Assembly (NCBI GenBank): GCA_015071005.1
Contig: SVIG01000005.1
Location: forward strand, 62,001 to 126,000
DNA: 64,000 bases
Source of the DNA: Clostridiales bacterium
Lineage (GTDB): Bacteria > Bacillota > Clostridia > Christensenellales > Borkfalkiaceae
Direction of reading: 5' to 3'
Of this stretch, positions 31,695 through 40,553 are shown one piece after another (positions within the stretch are counted from its first letter, which is position 1; every line of letters begins with the position of its first letter). Under the pieces are notes generated by a model that saw only the letters and a program-made list of their open reading frames with translations, was not told the DNA's origin and did no database searches. A program made the position numbers and the translations under genes.

Positions 31695-32381
31695 TTAGAG
31701 TTTGGGCAATACTTTTACGCCAGGGCCCATCGTCGAAGCAAGCGTTACGCTCTTAAGATACGTACCTTTTGCTGCTGCGGGTTTCGCTTTTACAATCGCG
31801 TCCATAAGCGCTGCATAGTTTTCTGCAAGCTTTTCTTTGCCGAAGCTCTTCTTACCGATCGGGCAGTGGATAATAGCAGTCTTGTCGAGACGATATTCAA
31901 CTTTACCTGCTTTAACTTCTGCGATCGCTTTTTCAACGTCCATCGTAACCGTACCGGACTTAGGGTTAGGCATCAAGCCTTTGGGACCGAGTACACGACC
32001 GATACGACCTACCATACCCATCATGTCGGGCGTGGTGATCATTACGTCGAAATCGAACCAGCTTTCGTTTTGGATCTTCGCGATGAGTTCTTCAGCGCCT
32101 ACGTAATCAGCGCCTGCTGCTGCAGCTGCGTCAGCTTTAGCACCCTTTGCGATAACCAATACTCTCTTCGTCTTACCAGTACCGTGGGGAAGAACGAGTA
32201 CGCCACGTACTTGTTGGTCAGCTTGACGAGGGTCAACGCCGAGACGTACGTGAAGTTCAATCGTTTCGTCGAATTTTGCTTTAGCCGTTTCAAGCAAAAC
32301 GGAGATTGCTTCGTTTGCTTCGTATTGCTTAGCAAGGTCGAATGCTTTTACGCTATCTTGATATTTCTTACCGTGTTTCAT
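31695..32381 (-). CDS. rplA: 50S ribosomal protein L1
   Basis: 228 residues. [20 protein letters not shown] opens the protein; [20 protein letters not shown] then [17 protein letters not shown] is the L1 core, and [20 protein letters not shown] contains the signature region. L1 forms the mobile stalk near the E site and often represses its own operon. It starts 14 bases after rplK. Confidence 0.98.
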   Translation of the reverse strand: MKHGKKYQDSVKAFDLAKQYEANEAISVLLETAKAKFDETIELHVRLGVDPRQADQQVRGVLVLPHGTGKTKRVLVIAKGAKADAAAAAGADYVGAEELIAKIQNESWFDFDVMITTPDMMGMVGRIGRVLGPKGLMPNPKSGTVTMDVEKAIAEVKAGKVEYRLDKTAIIHCPIGKKSFGKEKLAENYAALMDAIVKAKPAAAKGTYLKSVTLASTMGPGVKVLPKL

Positions 32382-32395
32382 ACAGTCCGACCTCC

Positions 32396-32821
32396 TTACT
32401 CTTCAACCGTAACGCCCATCGAACGAGCGGTACCTGCTACCATGCTCATAGCGCTTTCAAGGCTCGTGCAGTTCAAGTCAGGCATCTTCGTCTTTGCGAT
32501 TTCTTCTACCTGTGCTTTCGTGAGCTTACCAACCTTTACGGAGTTGGGTTTTGCGCTTGCCGTATCCAAACCAAGAGCTTTCTTGATAAGAACGGGTGCG
32601 GGAGGGGTCTTCAAAATGAACGTGAAGGAACGATCTTGATAAATCGTTACGACAACGGGGATGATGAGACCGGGTTTGTCTGCCGTTTTTGCATTGAATT
32701 CCTTGGTGAAGCCGGGAAGGTTGATACCGAACGGACCAAGCGTAGAACCTACGGGAGGAGCCGGGGTCGCTTTACCAGCGGGAAGCTGCAATTTTACGAC
32801 TGCTGTGATTTTCTTAGCCAT
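32396..32821 (-). CDS. rplK: 50S ribosomal protein L11
   Basis: 141 residues from ATG 32821 (site AAAGGAGAAA), the standard family length; the frame to 32851 is spurious. [20 protein letters not shown] then [20 protein letters not shown] is the N-terminal domain, with the Pro-rich hinge, and the C-terminal RNA-binding domain holds [21 protein letters not shown]11 is the site of stringent-response sensing by RelA. Confidence 0.98.
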   Translation of the reverse strand: MAKKITAVVKLQLPAGKATPAPPVGSTLGPFGINLPGFTKEFNAKTADKPGLIIPVVVTIYQDRSFTFILKTPPAPVLIKKALGLDTASAKPNSVKVGKLTKAQVEEIAKTKMPDLNCTSLESAMSMVAGTARSMGVTVEE

Positions 32822-32931
32822 AAAAAATTTTCTCCTTTGTGGTTTTATCAAGACGCCTTGAAAGTATTTGACGTCTCTCCCACATTTTTAACAATGTTAG
32901 CGCGCGTATCGTGCGCGGACCGCGGAATCGC

Positions 32932-33492
32932 TTACGCTTCTTCCGTCGTTTCGGGCAAACCACCGTCCATCTTTTCGATTTGAACGTATTCCACTTCTAC
33001 GTCCGTCGTTCTGCCGAACATCGTCGTGGAAACGGTTGCCTTTTGCGCCGTCGCGTTGACTGCCTTTACCGTACCGAAGAAGCCCTTCAAAGGACCGTCT
33101 ACAATCGATACCGTATCGCCAACTGCGAATGCGTCAGCCGACATTACGGGCTCTTCGAGGCGCATTTTACGGATTTCTTCGGGCTTCATGGGGATAGGTC
33201 TACCTTGAGGGCCGCAGAAACCAGTTACGCCGCGCGTGCTCGTAACGTAATACCAAATTTGGTTGGTGTAGATCATCTTGATAAAGACGTAGCAAGGCAT
33301 AAGTTTTCTTTCGACCACTTTCAACTTGCCGTTCTTTTCTTCAACGACCTGCTCCATAGGGATTTTCAAATCAACGATGTAATCGCCCAAATTGTTGTTT
33401 TCAATCAATTTTTCCAAGCTGTCCTTGACCATTGCTTCATAACCGGAATAGGTATGAAGAATGTACCACTTGGGTTGTTCGTTCATCGGCAT
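32932..33492 (-). CDS. nusG: Transcription termination/antitermination factor NusG
   Basis: 186 residues. NGN domain with PKWYILHTYSGYEAMVKDSL, then RKLMPCYVFIKMIYTNQIWY and VTSTRGVTGFCGPQGRPIPM; C-terminal KOW domain with VGDTVSIVDGPLKGFFGTVK. It binds RNA polymerase, and in Bacillota it promotes pausing and links transcription with translation. It lies between secE and rplK as usual. Ribosome site CGGAGG precedes ATG 33492. Confidence 0.98.
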   Translation of the reverse strand: MPMNEQPKWYILHTYSGYEAMVKDSLEKLIENNNLGDYIVDLKIPMEQVVEEKNGKLKVVERKLMPCYVFIKMIYTNQIWYYVTSTRGVTGFCGPQGRPIPMKPEEIRKMRLEEPVMSADAFAVGDTVSIVDGPLKGFFGTVKAVNATAQKATVSTTMFGRTTDVEVEYVQIEKMDGGLPETTEEA

Positions 33493-33507
33493 ATAGAAAT
33501 CCTCCGA

Positions 33508-33729
33508 TTACGAAATAACGCCAAGCAACCAGCCAAGCAAAGCGTCAACGCCCGTGACAATGCCAAGGAACGCGGTGACGATGACGAGAACAACGCCCGT
33601 TGTTTTAAGAACGGTGGTGAATTTAGGCCAAGTAACCTTCTTCAATTCCGAGAAAGTTTCCTTGAACTTCGCGCCCACGCGTTTGAACCAATTCGGTTTT
33701 TTATTCTTCGTTTTAGTTGCGTTTGCCAT
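33508..33729 (-). CDS. secE: Preprotein translocase subunit SecE
   Basis: 73 residues. A basic N-terminus, the conserved amphipathic segment KETFSELKKVTWPKFTTVLK and one C-terminal membrane helix (VLVIVTAFLGIVTGVDALLG) are the single-span SecE form of Bacillota. It clamps SecY in the Sec channel. The gene sits between rpmG and nusG with 15-50 base spacing. Confidence 0.96.
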   Translation of the reverse strand: MANATKTKNKKPNWFKRVGAKFKETFSELKKVTWPKFTTVLKTTGVVLVIVTAFLGIVTGVDALLGWLLGVIS

Positions 33730-33776
33730 TTGTTACCTCAATATGCGCGGCGTCAAATTACGCCACGCTTCATGGA

Positions 33777-33941
33777 TTATTTAGATTCTTTGTGTTCGGT
33801 GTGCTTCTTGCAGAAAGGGCAGTATTTGGAAAGAACCAATCTATCGGGATCGTTCTTCTTGTTCTTAATACTGTCGTAGTTTCTATGCTTGCATTCCGTA
33901 CATTCAAACGTAATTTTCGCTCTAGCGGTTTTAACTGCCAT
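33777..33941 (-). CDS. rpmG: 50S ribosomal protein L33, zinc-binding form
   Basis: 54 residues from [10 protein letters not shown] at 33941. Two CxxC pairs (CTEC and CPFC) show the zinc-ribbon C+ form. TYDS-like [20 protein letters not shown] is typical. It is the first gene of rpmG-secE-nusG-rplK-rplA behind a consensus promoter. Confidence 0.96.
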   Translation of the reverse strand: MAVKTARAKITFECTECKHRNYDSIKNKKNDPDRLVLSKYCPFCKKHTEHKESK

Positions 33942-33991
33942 AATAAAAACTCCATACAAAAAATTACACCCCTTGTCGGGTGCGTAAAATT

Positions 33992-34020
33992 AGTTTAACA
34001 CACTTTCAAGGGGTTGTCAA
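33992..34020 (-). promoter_or_regulatory. Promoter of the rpmG-secE-nusG-rplK-rplA operon
   Basis: TTGACA (34020-34015), 17-base spacer, TAAACT (33997-33992). The leader contains a hairpin pairing CACCC with GGGTG just before rpmG. Confidence 0.8.
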
Positions 34021-34088
34021 TCTTTTTTGAAAGCTTTTTGTATTTTTTTTGCGTTTTTGCAAAATAATTTTTCAAGCCTTTCATTTTG

Positions 34089-34259
34089 TTAGATTTCTTC
34101 GGCGTTTACACGGATTTTTTTGCCGCCGGACAGGTTAAAAACAAAGGAATCCTCCCCTTCTTCCGTGATAAAACCGACGATTTCTTCTCGTAAATACTCT
34201 TTAATTTTTGCAATCAGTTCTTGAGAAATAGGCGCTTGTTTTTCGTTCGTTGCTTTCAT
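34089..34259 (-). CDS. Small hypothetical protein, helix plus beta hairpin
   Basis: 56 residues from ATG 34259, behind AAGGAGAAAAATT. A helix (ISQELIAKIKEYLREEIVGF) is followed by strands ITEEGEDSFVFNLSGGKKIR and ending VNAEEI. A SigA promoter (TTGAAA, 17, TATAAT) precedes it. The 48-residue protein at 59533-59679 has the same plan: helix, short strand pair, and a loop with Gly followed by a basic or hydrophobic strand. No family is recognised. Confidence 0.65.
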   Translation of the reverse strand: MKATNEKQAPISQELIAKIKEYLREEIVGFITEEGEDSFVFNLSGGKKIRVNAEEI

Positions 34260-34397
34260 AATTTTTCTCCTTGACACGTATTTTCTTTATGGTTATATTA
34301 TACCACGAAAATACGCCTTTTTCAAGGGAAATTCGAGCTTTTTCTCTGTCTGTTTTTGTCGAAAAATGTCTTTGTTTGTTTTATGCTGTCGAACGGA

Positions 34398-35591
34398 CTA
34401 AATCAAACTGTATTCTTCCGCAAGCGCTTTGAAAAGAGGCAACGCGCGCTCAATACGTTCCGTTTGCACGCAGTATGCAATGCGCACCCATCCGGGATAG
34501 CCGAAATCCGCACCGTTTACGAGCAACAATTCGTGCTTTTTCGCACGCTCGCAAAACGCCGCCGCATCCGCTTCCGCCGCCTTGACGAACAAATAAAACG
34601 CACCGTCGGGATAAATGCAGGTAAAGCCGTAATCGGTCAAGGCGTTATACAATAAATCGCGATTGCGTTTGTATACGGACAAATCCGCCGTCAAACCGTC
34701 GCATTCCGCCGCCACTCTTTGGAAAAGCGCGGGCGCGCAAACAAACCCAAGCATACGCCCTGCTCCACATACGGAAAAATACACCGCTTTTGCGTCCGTC
34801 GCTTCGGGGTTGACTGCAATGTAGCCGATACGCTCCCCAGGCATGGACAAGGATTTGGAATAGGAATAGCAAACGATAGAGTTTGCGTAATATTTCATGA
34901 CGGACGGCACTACCGTGTCCTTATCGTAGACGAGTTCTCTATACGGTTCGTCGGAAATCAAATAGATAGGCGCGCCGTATTCCTCCGATTTTTGCTGCAA
35001 AATTTCCGCAAGCCGCGCAATCGTTACGCCGTCGTATACCACCCCCGACGGATTATTCGGGGAGTTGATAATGATCCCCTTCACGTGGGGATTGAGCGCC
35101 TTTTCAAGCGCGTCAAAATCGGGCAGCATCGTGCTTTCATCGGACGGCAACACGGTAAATTTCGAGCCCGTACCCGTCACAAACACGCGGTATTCGGGGA
35201 AGAAAGGCGCAAACACGATAAACTCATCCCCTTCGCACGCAAGCGCGTGGAGCGTGATCGTAAGCGACGCCGCCGCGCCGCAGGTCATATACAAATCATC
35301 CCCCGAAAGCTTTACGTCGAAGCGTTCGGAATACTTTCTCGCGATTTCATCGCGTACCTGCTTATCCCCTTGCGCGGACGTATAGCCGTGCAGCTCGACG
35401 GACGGCATTTCTTTCACGATCCGTTCGATGGCGGCGTTGACTTCGTCGGGCGCAGGCACGGACGGATTCCCGATGGAAAAGTCAAAGACGTTTTCCGCAC
35501 CGATTTCCGCGCTGCGTTTTTTTGCGTATTCGAAGATTTCGCGAATGGTCGAGCGTTTGCTGCCAAGCGCGTACGTTTTCTGATTATACAT
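34398..35591 (-). CDS. Pyridoxal-phosphate aminotransferase, class I/II
   Basis: 397 residues. Fold-type I PLP enzyme: FSIGNPSVPAPDEV near the start, CGAAASLTITLHAL, the NSPNNPSGVVY motif, SDEPYRELVY with the PLP Asp, and the Schiff-base Lys in YSYSKSLSMPGERIGY. The C-terminal Arg binding the substrate carboxylate is probably in GWVRIAYC. The layout is that of aspartate or aromatic aminotransferases of subgroup I. The substrate cannot be fixed from the sequence and no amino-acid operon surrounds it. Possibly monocistronic. Confidence 0.88.
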   Translation of the reverse strand: MYNQKTYALGSKRSTIREIFEYAKKRSAEIGAENVFDFSIGNPSVPAPDEVNAAIERIVKEMPSVELHGYTSAQGDKQVRDEIARKYSERFDVKLSGDDLYMTCGAAASLTITLHALACEGDEFIVFAPFFPEYRVFVTGTGSKFTVLPSDESTMLPDFDALEKALNPHVKGIIINSPNNPSGVVYDGVTIARLAEILQQKSEEYGAPIYLISDEPYRELVYDKDTVVPSVMKYYANSIVCYSYSKSLSMPGERIGYIAVNPEATDAKAVYFSVCGAGRMLGFVCAPALFQRVAAECDGLTADLSVYKRNRDLLYNALTDYGFTCIYPDGAFYLFVKAAEADAAAFCERAKKHELLLVNGADFGYPGWVRIAYCVQTERIERALPLFKALAEEYSLI

Positions 35592-35690
35592 AAGGCGTTT
35601 TCCCTTTCATTATTATATAATTATATATATTATAGCACCGAAAAAATACTTTGTCAACGCAAAACGAGATTCTTCCCATTCTTGTAAGAC

Positions 35691-35730
35691 AAAAACGGCT
35701 TGCCCGTTAGGACAAGCCGTTTTCTTTTTA
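35691..35730 (-). terminator. Intrinsic terminator of the secreted-protein gene
   Basis: AAAACGGCTTGTCC and GGGCAAGCCGTTTT around TAAC. The 40-base element is identical to the terminator at 37554-37593. Confidence 0.9.
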
Positions 35731-35731
35731 C

Positions 35732-37252
35732 TTATGCGACTGGCTTTGCTTCAAATCCAAAATTGATTGACCCGAAATGGTAGTTCCCATCTTTATCGGA
35801 TGCCGACGGATCCAACTCAATAGAAACGCCGCCCCCTCTTGTAATATCCTCTAAATACACCGTAATTTTATGTTCCGTCACTTGATTGGTTATCTTATTG
35901 CCCAATTGATCATACACAGGAAGCCTCGTCAACTCACCATCAATTAACTCTTCTTGATATACGTTATATTTAATCTTATTATTATCTCCCGCAGGGGTAT
36001 GAAAATCAAAGGTCATGCTCGTAACGCCGAACGCCCTTAAATCCTCAAAAAATGCCTTGGAAAGAATGATCGTCCTGTTCTTATTAGGATCTTTCGTTGC
36101 GTGCAAACTAATCCCAATTTGCTGTTTCGTGTTTTCATCTATTACCTTGTCCGCTTCCCAAACGCCACCGTCCGCCGTCATTTTTACACCAAAATTATGG
36201 CTTGCATTGTCAGGATTTAAGAAGTTTGCTACAAGCGCCGCCAAAGTATCCGCTTTATGCTCTTCGGAAATTGTCTTCGAGTTTTCATAATACAAATCCA
36301 ACGTTTGCATACCTGCCGCATATACGCGCCCACTTTCCGTCGGCTTCGACTCGTCTATATCAAAAACAAAATTGAGCCCTTCAAGCGCAGGAATCCCCGC
36401 AGGCTTTTCGATGGGAAGTGCCGTGACTTGCGAATTAAGCGGCGCATAGTGCTCGGTTCTTTCCGTGTGCACTACTACGTGCGTGCCGTCGCCATTATGA
36501 TCTATATAATGGTGATTTACGTAATAACGATATTGATAGTTCTTGAAACGATCGGTTTGAGAAAAAGGCACAATATAATTTTCTTGCAAAAAGCTTGCAT
36601 GCTCCGATTCTTCTTCCTGCGCACGCTGTGCAACGTAATAAATACACCGAGTATTGTTCGCAATATTCCCCTCGTAATAGGGCGCAAAATGATACGAGTA
36701 CGTCAACTCCCCGCTTTCATTTGTTTGCGGAATTGCGACGTATACCCGACCGATAAACGAACGAGTGAAATTATTTAATAAAATGTTAACCAGCGAACCG
36801 CAAATTTCAATATTTTCATCTTTGTCAATATTTTCACAAGCCGCACTCGAAACGTGGAGCATAGAAATCTTACTGCCATCTCCATTCGTTTCATTGCTGA
36901 AATAAAAGGACGGATTTGCGCCAAATACGGTTTCCTCATTAATCTCCACCGACTTAAGCAAGTCCTTGGCAACAATCACCACCCCGAACCGCGCGCCTGC
37001 ATTTTTCAACGCATCGTATTCACTCGCACTAATTTCCGCACTAAAACGCAAGCCGTTGCTCTCTACGGCTTCGCCTTGATCGTTCGTCAAAGTCTTAATT
37101 CGTACAGCCGCACCGTTTTCCATAGAAAAACTATCAAACGTCAGCGCCGTTTCGGCTTTGACAGATTGTGGGTTCAGCTTCCCTAACGCTATTATGGACA
37201 GGGAACAAACCAAAACCGCAAAAATACCTTTAAGTAATTTTTTCAAGTTCAT
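35732..37252 (-). CDS. Secreted hypothetical protein
   Basis: 506 residues from ATG 37252, chosen for GGAGGAGAGGA upstream. A Sec signal (KKLLKGIFAVLVCSLSIIAL) ends near VKAET. The mature protein is beta-rich with no LPXTG or lipobox. Residues about 35-190 hold a domain beginning AAVRIKTLTNDQGEAVESNG, with LRFSAEISASEYDAL and FIGRVYVAIPQTNESG. A middle part (about 235-300) contains YRYYVNHHYIDHNGDGTHVV, resembling surface-protein linkers. The C-terminal domain (about 330-506) looks like a jelly-roll: ISLHATKDPNKNRTIILSKA. I do not recognise a named family. It may be a surface or carbohydrate-binding protein. Its terminator is identical to that of ppdK. Confidence 0.7.
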   Translation of the reverse strand: MNLKKLLKGIFAVLVCSLSIIALGKLNPQSVKAETALTFDSFSMENGAAVRIKTLTNDQGEAVESNGLRFSAEISASEYDALKNAGARFGVVIVAKDLLKSVEINEETVFGANPSFYFSNETNGDGSKISMLHVSSAACENIDKDENIEICGSLVNILLNNFTRSFIGRVYVAIPQTNESGELTYSYHFAPYYEGNIANNTRCIYYVAQRAQEEESEHASFLQENYIVPFSQTDRFKNYQYRYYVNHHYIDHNGDGTHVVVHTERTEHYAPLNSQVTALPIEKPAGIPALEGLNFVFDIDESKPTESGRVYAAGMQTLDLYYENSKTISEEHKADTLAALVANFLNPDNASHNFGVKMTADGGVWEADKVIDENTKQQIGISLHATKDPNKNRTIILSKAFFEDLRAFGVTSMTFDFHTPAGDNNKIKYNVYQEELIDGELTRLPVYDQLGNKITNQVTEHKITVYLEDITRGGGVSIELDPSASDKDGNYHFGSINFGFEAKPVA

Positions 37253-37268
37253 AAAATCCTCTCCTCCA

Positions 37269-37460
37269 CTAAAAACGTCCCGTAGGCTGCGCATCTTCGT
37301 CTTCCCAATCCCCATTATTATCTCCAACGTAAGAGGTGCGAATGATGTCCTCTTGGGGAAGAACGAACAACCAAATTTCCATCGTCTCGTATTCTTTTTT
37401 TCTTTTATTTTCTTGCACTTTGCCTTCTCCAAACTTTGTTTGACTTTTTATACTCAACAT
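37269..37460 (-). CDS. Small putative protein with DIIRTS tail, upstream of the secreted protein
   Basis: Up to 63 residues; a shorter start at METMEIW-like M27 is equally possible. The segment YETMEIWLFVLPQEDIIRTS then YVGDNNGDWEDEDAQPTGRF is the kind of short tail (acidic residue, I-x-T-S, then Gly/Asp/Trp) that recurs in small Firmicute proteins of unknown role. It directly follows a promoter (TTGACA, 16, TATAAT at 37501-37474) and ends 16 bases before the secreted protein gene, so it would be the first gene of that transcript. No strong ribosome site is visible, so it could also be just leader sequence. Confidence 0.45.
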   Translation of the reverse strand: MLSIKSQTKFGEGKVQENKRKKEYETMEIWLFVLPQEDIIRTSYVGDNNGDWEDEDAQPTGRF

Positions 37461-37473
37461 TTTTATAGATTAT

Positions 37474-37501
37474 ATTATAATACATTTTTTGGTTTTGTCA
37501 A
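37474..37501 (-). promoter_or_regulatory. SigA-type promoter of the secreted-protein transcript
   Basis: TTGACA (37501-37496), 16-base spacer, TATAAT (37479-37474). Confidence 0.75.
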
Positions 37502-37553
37502 CTACTTTATAATATTGTTGAATACTTTACATAAAAATATCTACAAAAATACA

Positions 37554-37593
37554 CAAAAACGGCTTGCCCGTTAGGACAAGCCGTTTTCTTTTT
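37554..37593 (-). terminator. Intrinsic terminator of ppdK
   Basis: Same 40-base sequence as 35691-35730, placed 17 bases after the ppdK stop. Confidence 0.9.
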
Positions 37594-37609
37594 TAGTTAG
37601 CCTTGCAAA

Positions 37610-40255
37610 TTAGTTGCGAGGGTTTTTAATGTTCGCTTGCGCAGCTGCCAATCTTGCGATGGGAACGCGGTAAGGCGAGCAGGAAACGTAGGAAAGACCG
37701 ATTTCGTGGCAGAATTCGATGGACGAAGGATCGCCTCCGTGTTCGCCGCAGATACCAAGGTGCATGTTGGGACGAACTGCTTTACCGCCGTCAACTGCCA
37801 TCTTCATGAGCTTACCAACACCCGTCGTATCCAATCTTGCGAAAGGATCGGATTCGTAAATCTTGTTTGCATAGTATGCGGGCAAGAATTTACCAGCGTC
37901 GTCACGCGAGAAACCGAATGCCATTTGCGTAAGGTCGTTCGTACCGAAGCAGAAGAATTCCGCTTCTTTTGCGATGTCTTCCGCCGTCAAGCATGCTCTA
38001 GGGATTTCGATCATCGTACCAACTTCGTAGTTGAGCTTGATACCGCTTGCTGCGATAACTTCTTCCGCCGTCTTAACAACGATGTCCTTAACGAACTTGA
38101 ATTCCTTCGTTTCGCCCGTAAGAGGGATCATGATTTCGGGAACAAGGTTCCAATCAGGATGCTTCTTCAATACGCTGATAGCCGCTTTGATAACCGCCTT
38201 CGTTTGCATTACTGCAATTTCGGGATAGGTTACGGTAAGACGGCAACCACGGTGACCCATCATGGGGTTGAATTCGTGGAGACCTTGAATGATGTCCTTA
38301 ATTTGAGCAACCGTCTTATTTTGTGCGTTTGCAAGCTGTTCGATTTCGTATTCGCTCGTAGGCACGAATTCGTGAAGAGGAGGATCGAGGAAACGGATGG
38401 TTACAGGGTAACCGCCAAGCGCTTCGAACAAACCTTCGAAGTCAGCTTGTTGCATAGGTTCGATCTTCGCAAGCGCTGCTTCTCTTTCTTCAACGGTGTC
38501 GGAGCAGATCATTTCACGGAACGCGCCGATTCTCGAAGGATCGAAGAACATGTGTTCCGTACGGCAAAGGCCGATACCTTGCGCGCCGAATGCAACTGCT
38601 TGTTTCGCGTCAGCGGGGCTGTCCGCGTTCGTTCTAATACCAAGCGCTTTGAACTTGTCAGCAAGTTCCATAATTCTGCCGAAGTAACCGGAGTTAGGAT
38701 CAGCAGGAACGGTCTTAATCAAGCCGTCGTAGATATTACCCGTCGAACCGTCAAGGGAAAGTTCGTCGCCTTCGCGGAAGATCTTGCCAGCGAGTTCGAA
38801 GTATTTTTCTTCTTCGTGCATCTTGATATCGCCGCAACCGGATACACAGCACGTACCCATACCACGAGCAACAACCGCTGCGTGAGAGGTCATACCGCCA
38901 CGAACGGTCAAGATACCCTTCGCATATTTCATACCTTCGATATCTTCGGGAGACGTTTCAAGACGAACAAGAATTACGTTTTCGCCCTTCTTGCCTTCGA
39001 TAACAGCGTCTTCAGCCGTGAATACGATCTTACCAGCCGCTGCACCGGGGGAAGCTGCAAGACCTTTACCAACAACGTTGTTCTTGTTTGCTTCTTTGAG
39101 CGCTTTCGCGTCGAATTGAGGGTGAAGGAGCATGTCAAGGCTCTTCGCGTCGATTTGCATTACTGCTTCTTGTTCGGTGATCATACCTTCGTCGATCAAG
39201 TCGCAAGCGATCTTGATAGCAGCCGCAGCCGTTCTCTTACCGTTACGGGTTTGAAGCATGTAAAGCTTTCTATCTTGGATCGTGAATTCCATATCTTGCA
39301 TATCACGGTAGTGATTTTCAAGAATGTTGCAAACTTTAAGGAATTGTTCGTAAACTTCGGGGAATACTTCCTTCATTTGTGCGATGGGCATCGGGGTACG
39401 AACACCTGCAACAACGTCTTCGCCTTGCGCGTTGGTCAAGAATTCACCCATAAGACCCTTTTCACCCGTAGCAGGGTCACGCGTGAACGCAACGCCCGTA
39501 CCGGACGTTTCACCCATGTTACCGAACGCCATCATTTGTACGTTTACCGCAGTACCCCAGCTGTAAGGGATATCGTGGTCCATACGGTAGATGTTCGCAC
39601 GGGGGTTGTCCCACGAACGGAATACTGCCTTAACTGCTTCGAAGAGCTGTTCTTTCGGATCGGAAGGGAAGTCCTTGCCGAGTTGCTTTTTGTATTCTGC
39701 CTTGAACTGATTAGCGAGTTCTTTCAAATCTTCCGCCGTAAGTTCAACGTCTTGCGTAACGCCCTTCTTTTCCTTCATTTCGTCGATGAGCTTTTCGAAG
39801 TACTTCTTACCAACTTCCATTACAACGTCCGAGAACATTTGAATGAAACGACGGTAGCAGTCCCAAGCCCAACGGGGGTTACCGGATTTTGCAGCAATCG
39901 TGTTTACTACTTCTTCGTTAAGACCAAGGTTCAAAATGGTGTCCATCATGCCGGGCATGGATGCACGCGCACCCGAACGAACGGATACGAGCAAGGGGTT
40001 TTCCTTGTCGCCGAACTTCATACCGCAGATGTTTTCCATCTTTTCGATGTATTCCATGATTTCTGCTTGGATTTCATCGTTGATCTTTCTGCCGTCTTCA
40101 TAGTATTGGGTGCAAGCTTCCGTAGAGATCGTGAAGCCTTGAGGTACGGGAAGACCGATGTTCGTCATTTCCGCAAGGTTTGCGCCCTTACCGCCGAGGA
40201 TTTCACGCATTTTCGCGTTGCCTTCGGTGAAGAGATAGCAATACTTTTTAGCCAT
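37610..40255 (-). CDS. ppdK: Pyruvate, phosphate dikinase
   Basis: 881 residues from ATG 40255 (site GGAGGAAAT), standard length. N-terminal ATP-grasp domain (KMREILGGKGANLAEMTNIG, then DTILNLGLNEEVV), central phospho-His domain with catalytic His in GGMTSHAAVVARGMGTCCVS, and C-terminal PEP/pyruvate barrel with RTEHMFF, GHRGCRL and the end CGEHGGDPSSIEFCHEIGLS then YVSCSPYRVPIARLAA. It interconverts pyruvate, ATP and phosphate with PEP, AMP and diphosphate, and acts as a glycolytic enzyme in many anaerobic Clostridia. The frame upstream to 40372 is not coding. It has its own promoter (TTGATA 40406-40401, TACAAT 40383-40378) and terminator. Confidence 0.98.
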   Translation of the reverse strand: MAKKYCYLFTEGNAKMREILGGKGANLAEMTNIGLPVPQGFTISTEACTQYYEDGRKINDEIQAEIMEYIEKMENICGMKFGDKENPLLVSVRSGARASMPGMMDTILNLGLNEEVVNTIAAKSGNPRWAWDCYRRFIQMFSDVVMEVGKKYFEKLIDEMKEKKGVTQDVELTAEDLKELANQFKAEYKKQLGKDFPSDPKEQLFEAVKAVFRSWDNPRANIYRMDHDIPYSWGTAVNVQMMAFGNMGETSGTGVAFTRDPATGEKGLMGEFLTNAQGEDVVAGVRTPMPIAQMKEVFPEVYEQFLKVCNILENHYRDMQDMEFTIQDRKLYMLQTRNGKRTAAAAIKIACDLIDEGMITEQEAVMQIDAKSLDMLLHPQFDAKALKEANKNNVVGKGLAASPGAAAGKIVFTAEDAVIEGKKGENVILVRLETSPEDIEGMKYAKGILTVRGGMTSHAAVVARGMGTCCVSGCGDIKMHEEEKYFELAGKIFREGDELSLDGSTGNIYDGLIKTVPADPNSGYFGRIMELADKFKALGIRTNADSPADAKQAVAFGAQGIGLCRTEHMFFDPSRIGAFREMICSDTVEEREAALAKIEPMQQADFEGLFEALGGYPVTIRFLDPPLHEFVPTSEYEIEQLANAQNKTVAQIKDIIQGLHEFNPMMGHRGCRLTVTYPEIAVMQTKAVIKAAISVLKKHPDWNLVPEIMIPLTGETKEFKFVKDIVVKTAEEVIAASGIKLNYEVGTMIEIPRACLTAEDIAKEAEFFCFGTNDLTQMAFGFSRDDAGKFLPAYYANKIYESDPFARLDTTGVGKLMKMAVDGGKAVRPNMHLGICGEHGGDPSSIEFCHEIGLSYVSCSPYRVPIARLAAAQANIKNPRN

Positions 40256-40377
40256 AATTTTTATTTCCTCCAAATTGATTTTTTCCTGTTTTTGCTTTGG
40301 TATTCGCTTTGAAACAGCGTTTTTTTCTTCTTGTTTTAACAAGAAAAACACGCTTGTCCCGCGGCTCACCATTCTAT

Positions 40378-40406
40378 ATTGTAATACAAAACAAATAAAA
40401 TATCAA
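40378..40406 (-). promoter_or_regulatory. Promoter of ppdK
   Basis: TTGATA (40406-40401), 17-base spacer, TACAAT (40383-40378). The leader of about 115 bases contains the palindrome TTCTTGTTTTAACAAGAA at about 40328-40345. Confidence 0.65.
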
Positions 40407-40494
40407 GCAAAAGTGCGTAAAAAATGATTTTTTTTTGAAAAAGGTAAAAAAAGCTCCCTACAAGGGAGCGCGTGGGGTTTATTCCTTGGAATAC

Positions 40495-40523
40495 TTGACT
40501 TTTTTGAGCGGCTTGTGTATAAT
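40495..40523 (+). promoter_or_regulatory. SigA-type promoter of the AT-rich hypothetical-XRE pair
   Basis: TTGACT (40495-40500), 17-base spacer, TATAAT (40518-40523). Confidence 0.8.
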
Positions 40524-40553
40524 CTTCTTACTATCAAAATAATGGAGTGTATT

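Noticed and set aside
35691-37593. The identical 40-base terminators as phage attachment sites
   Set aside because: Both are ordinary terminators in the correct place behind genes, and no integrase or tRNA is near.
37637-40312. An uninterrupted 891-codon frame antisense to ppdK
   Set aside because: It mirrors the codon pattern of a highly expressed gene; the antisense product has no domain, and ppdK on the other strand is complete and certain.
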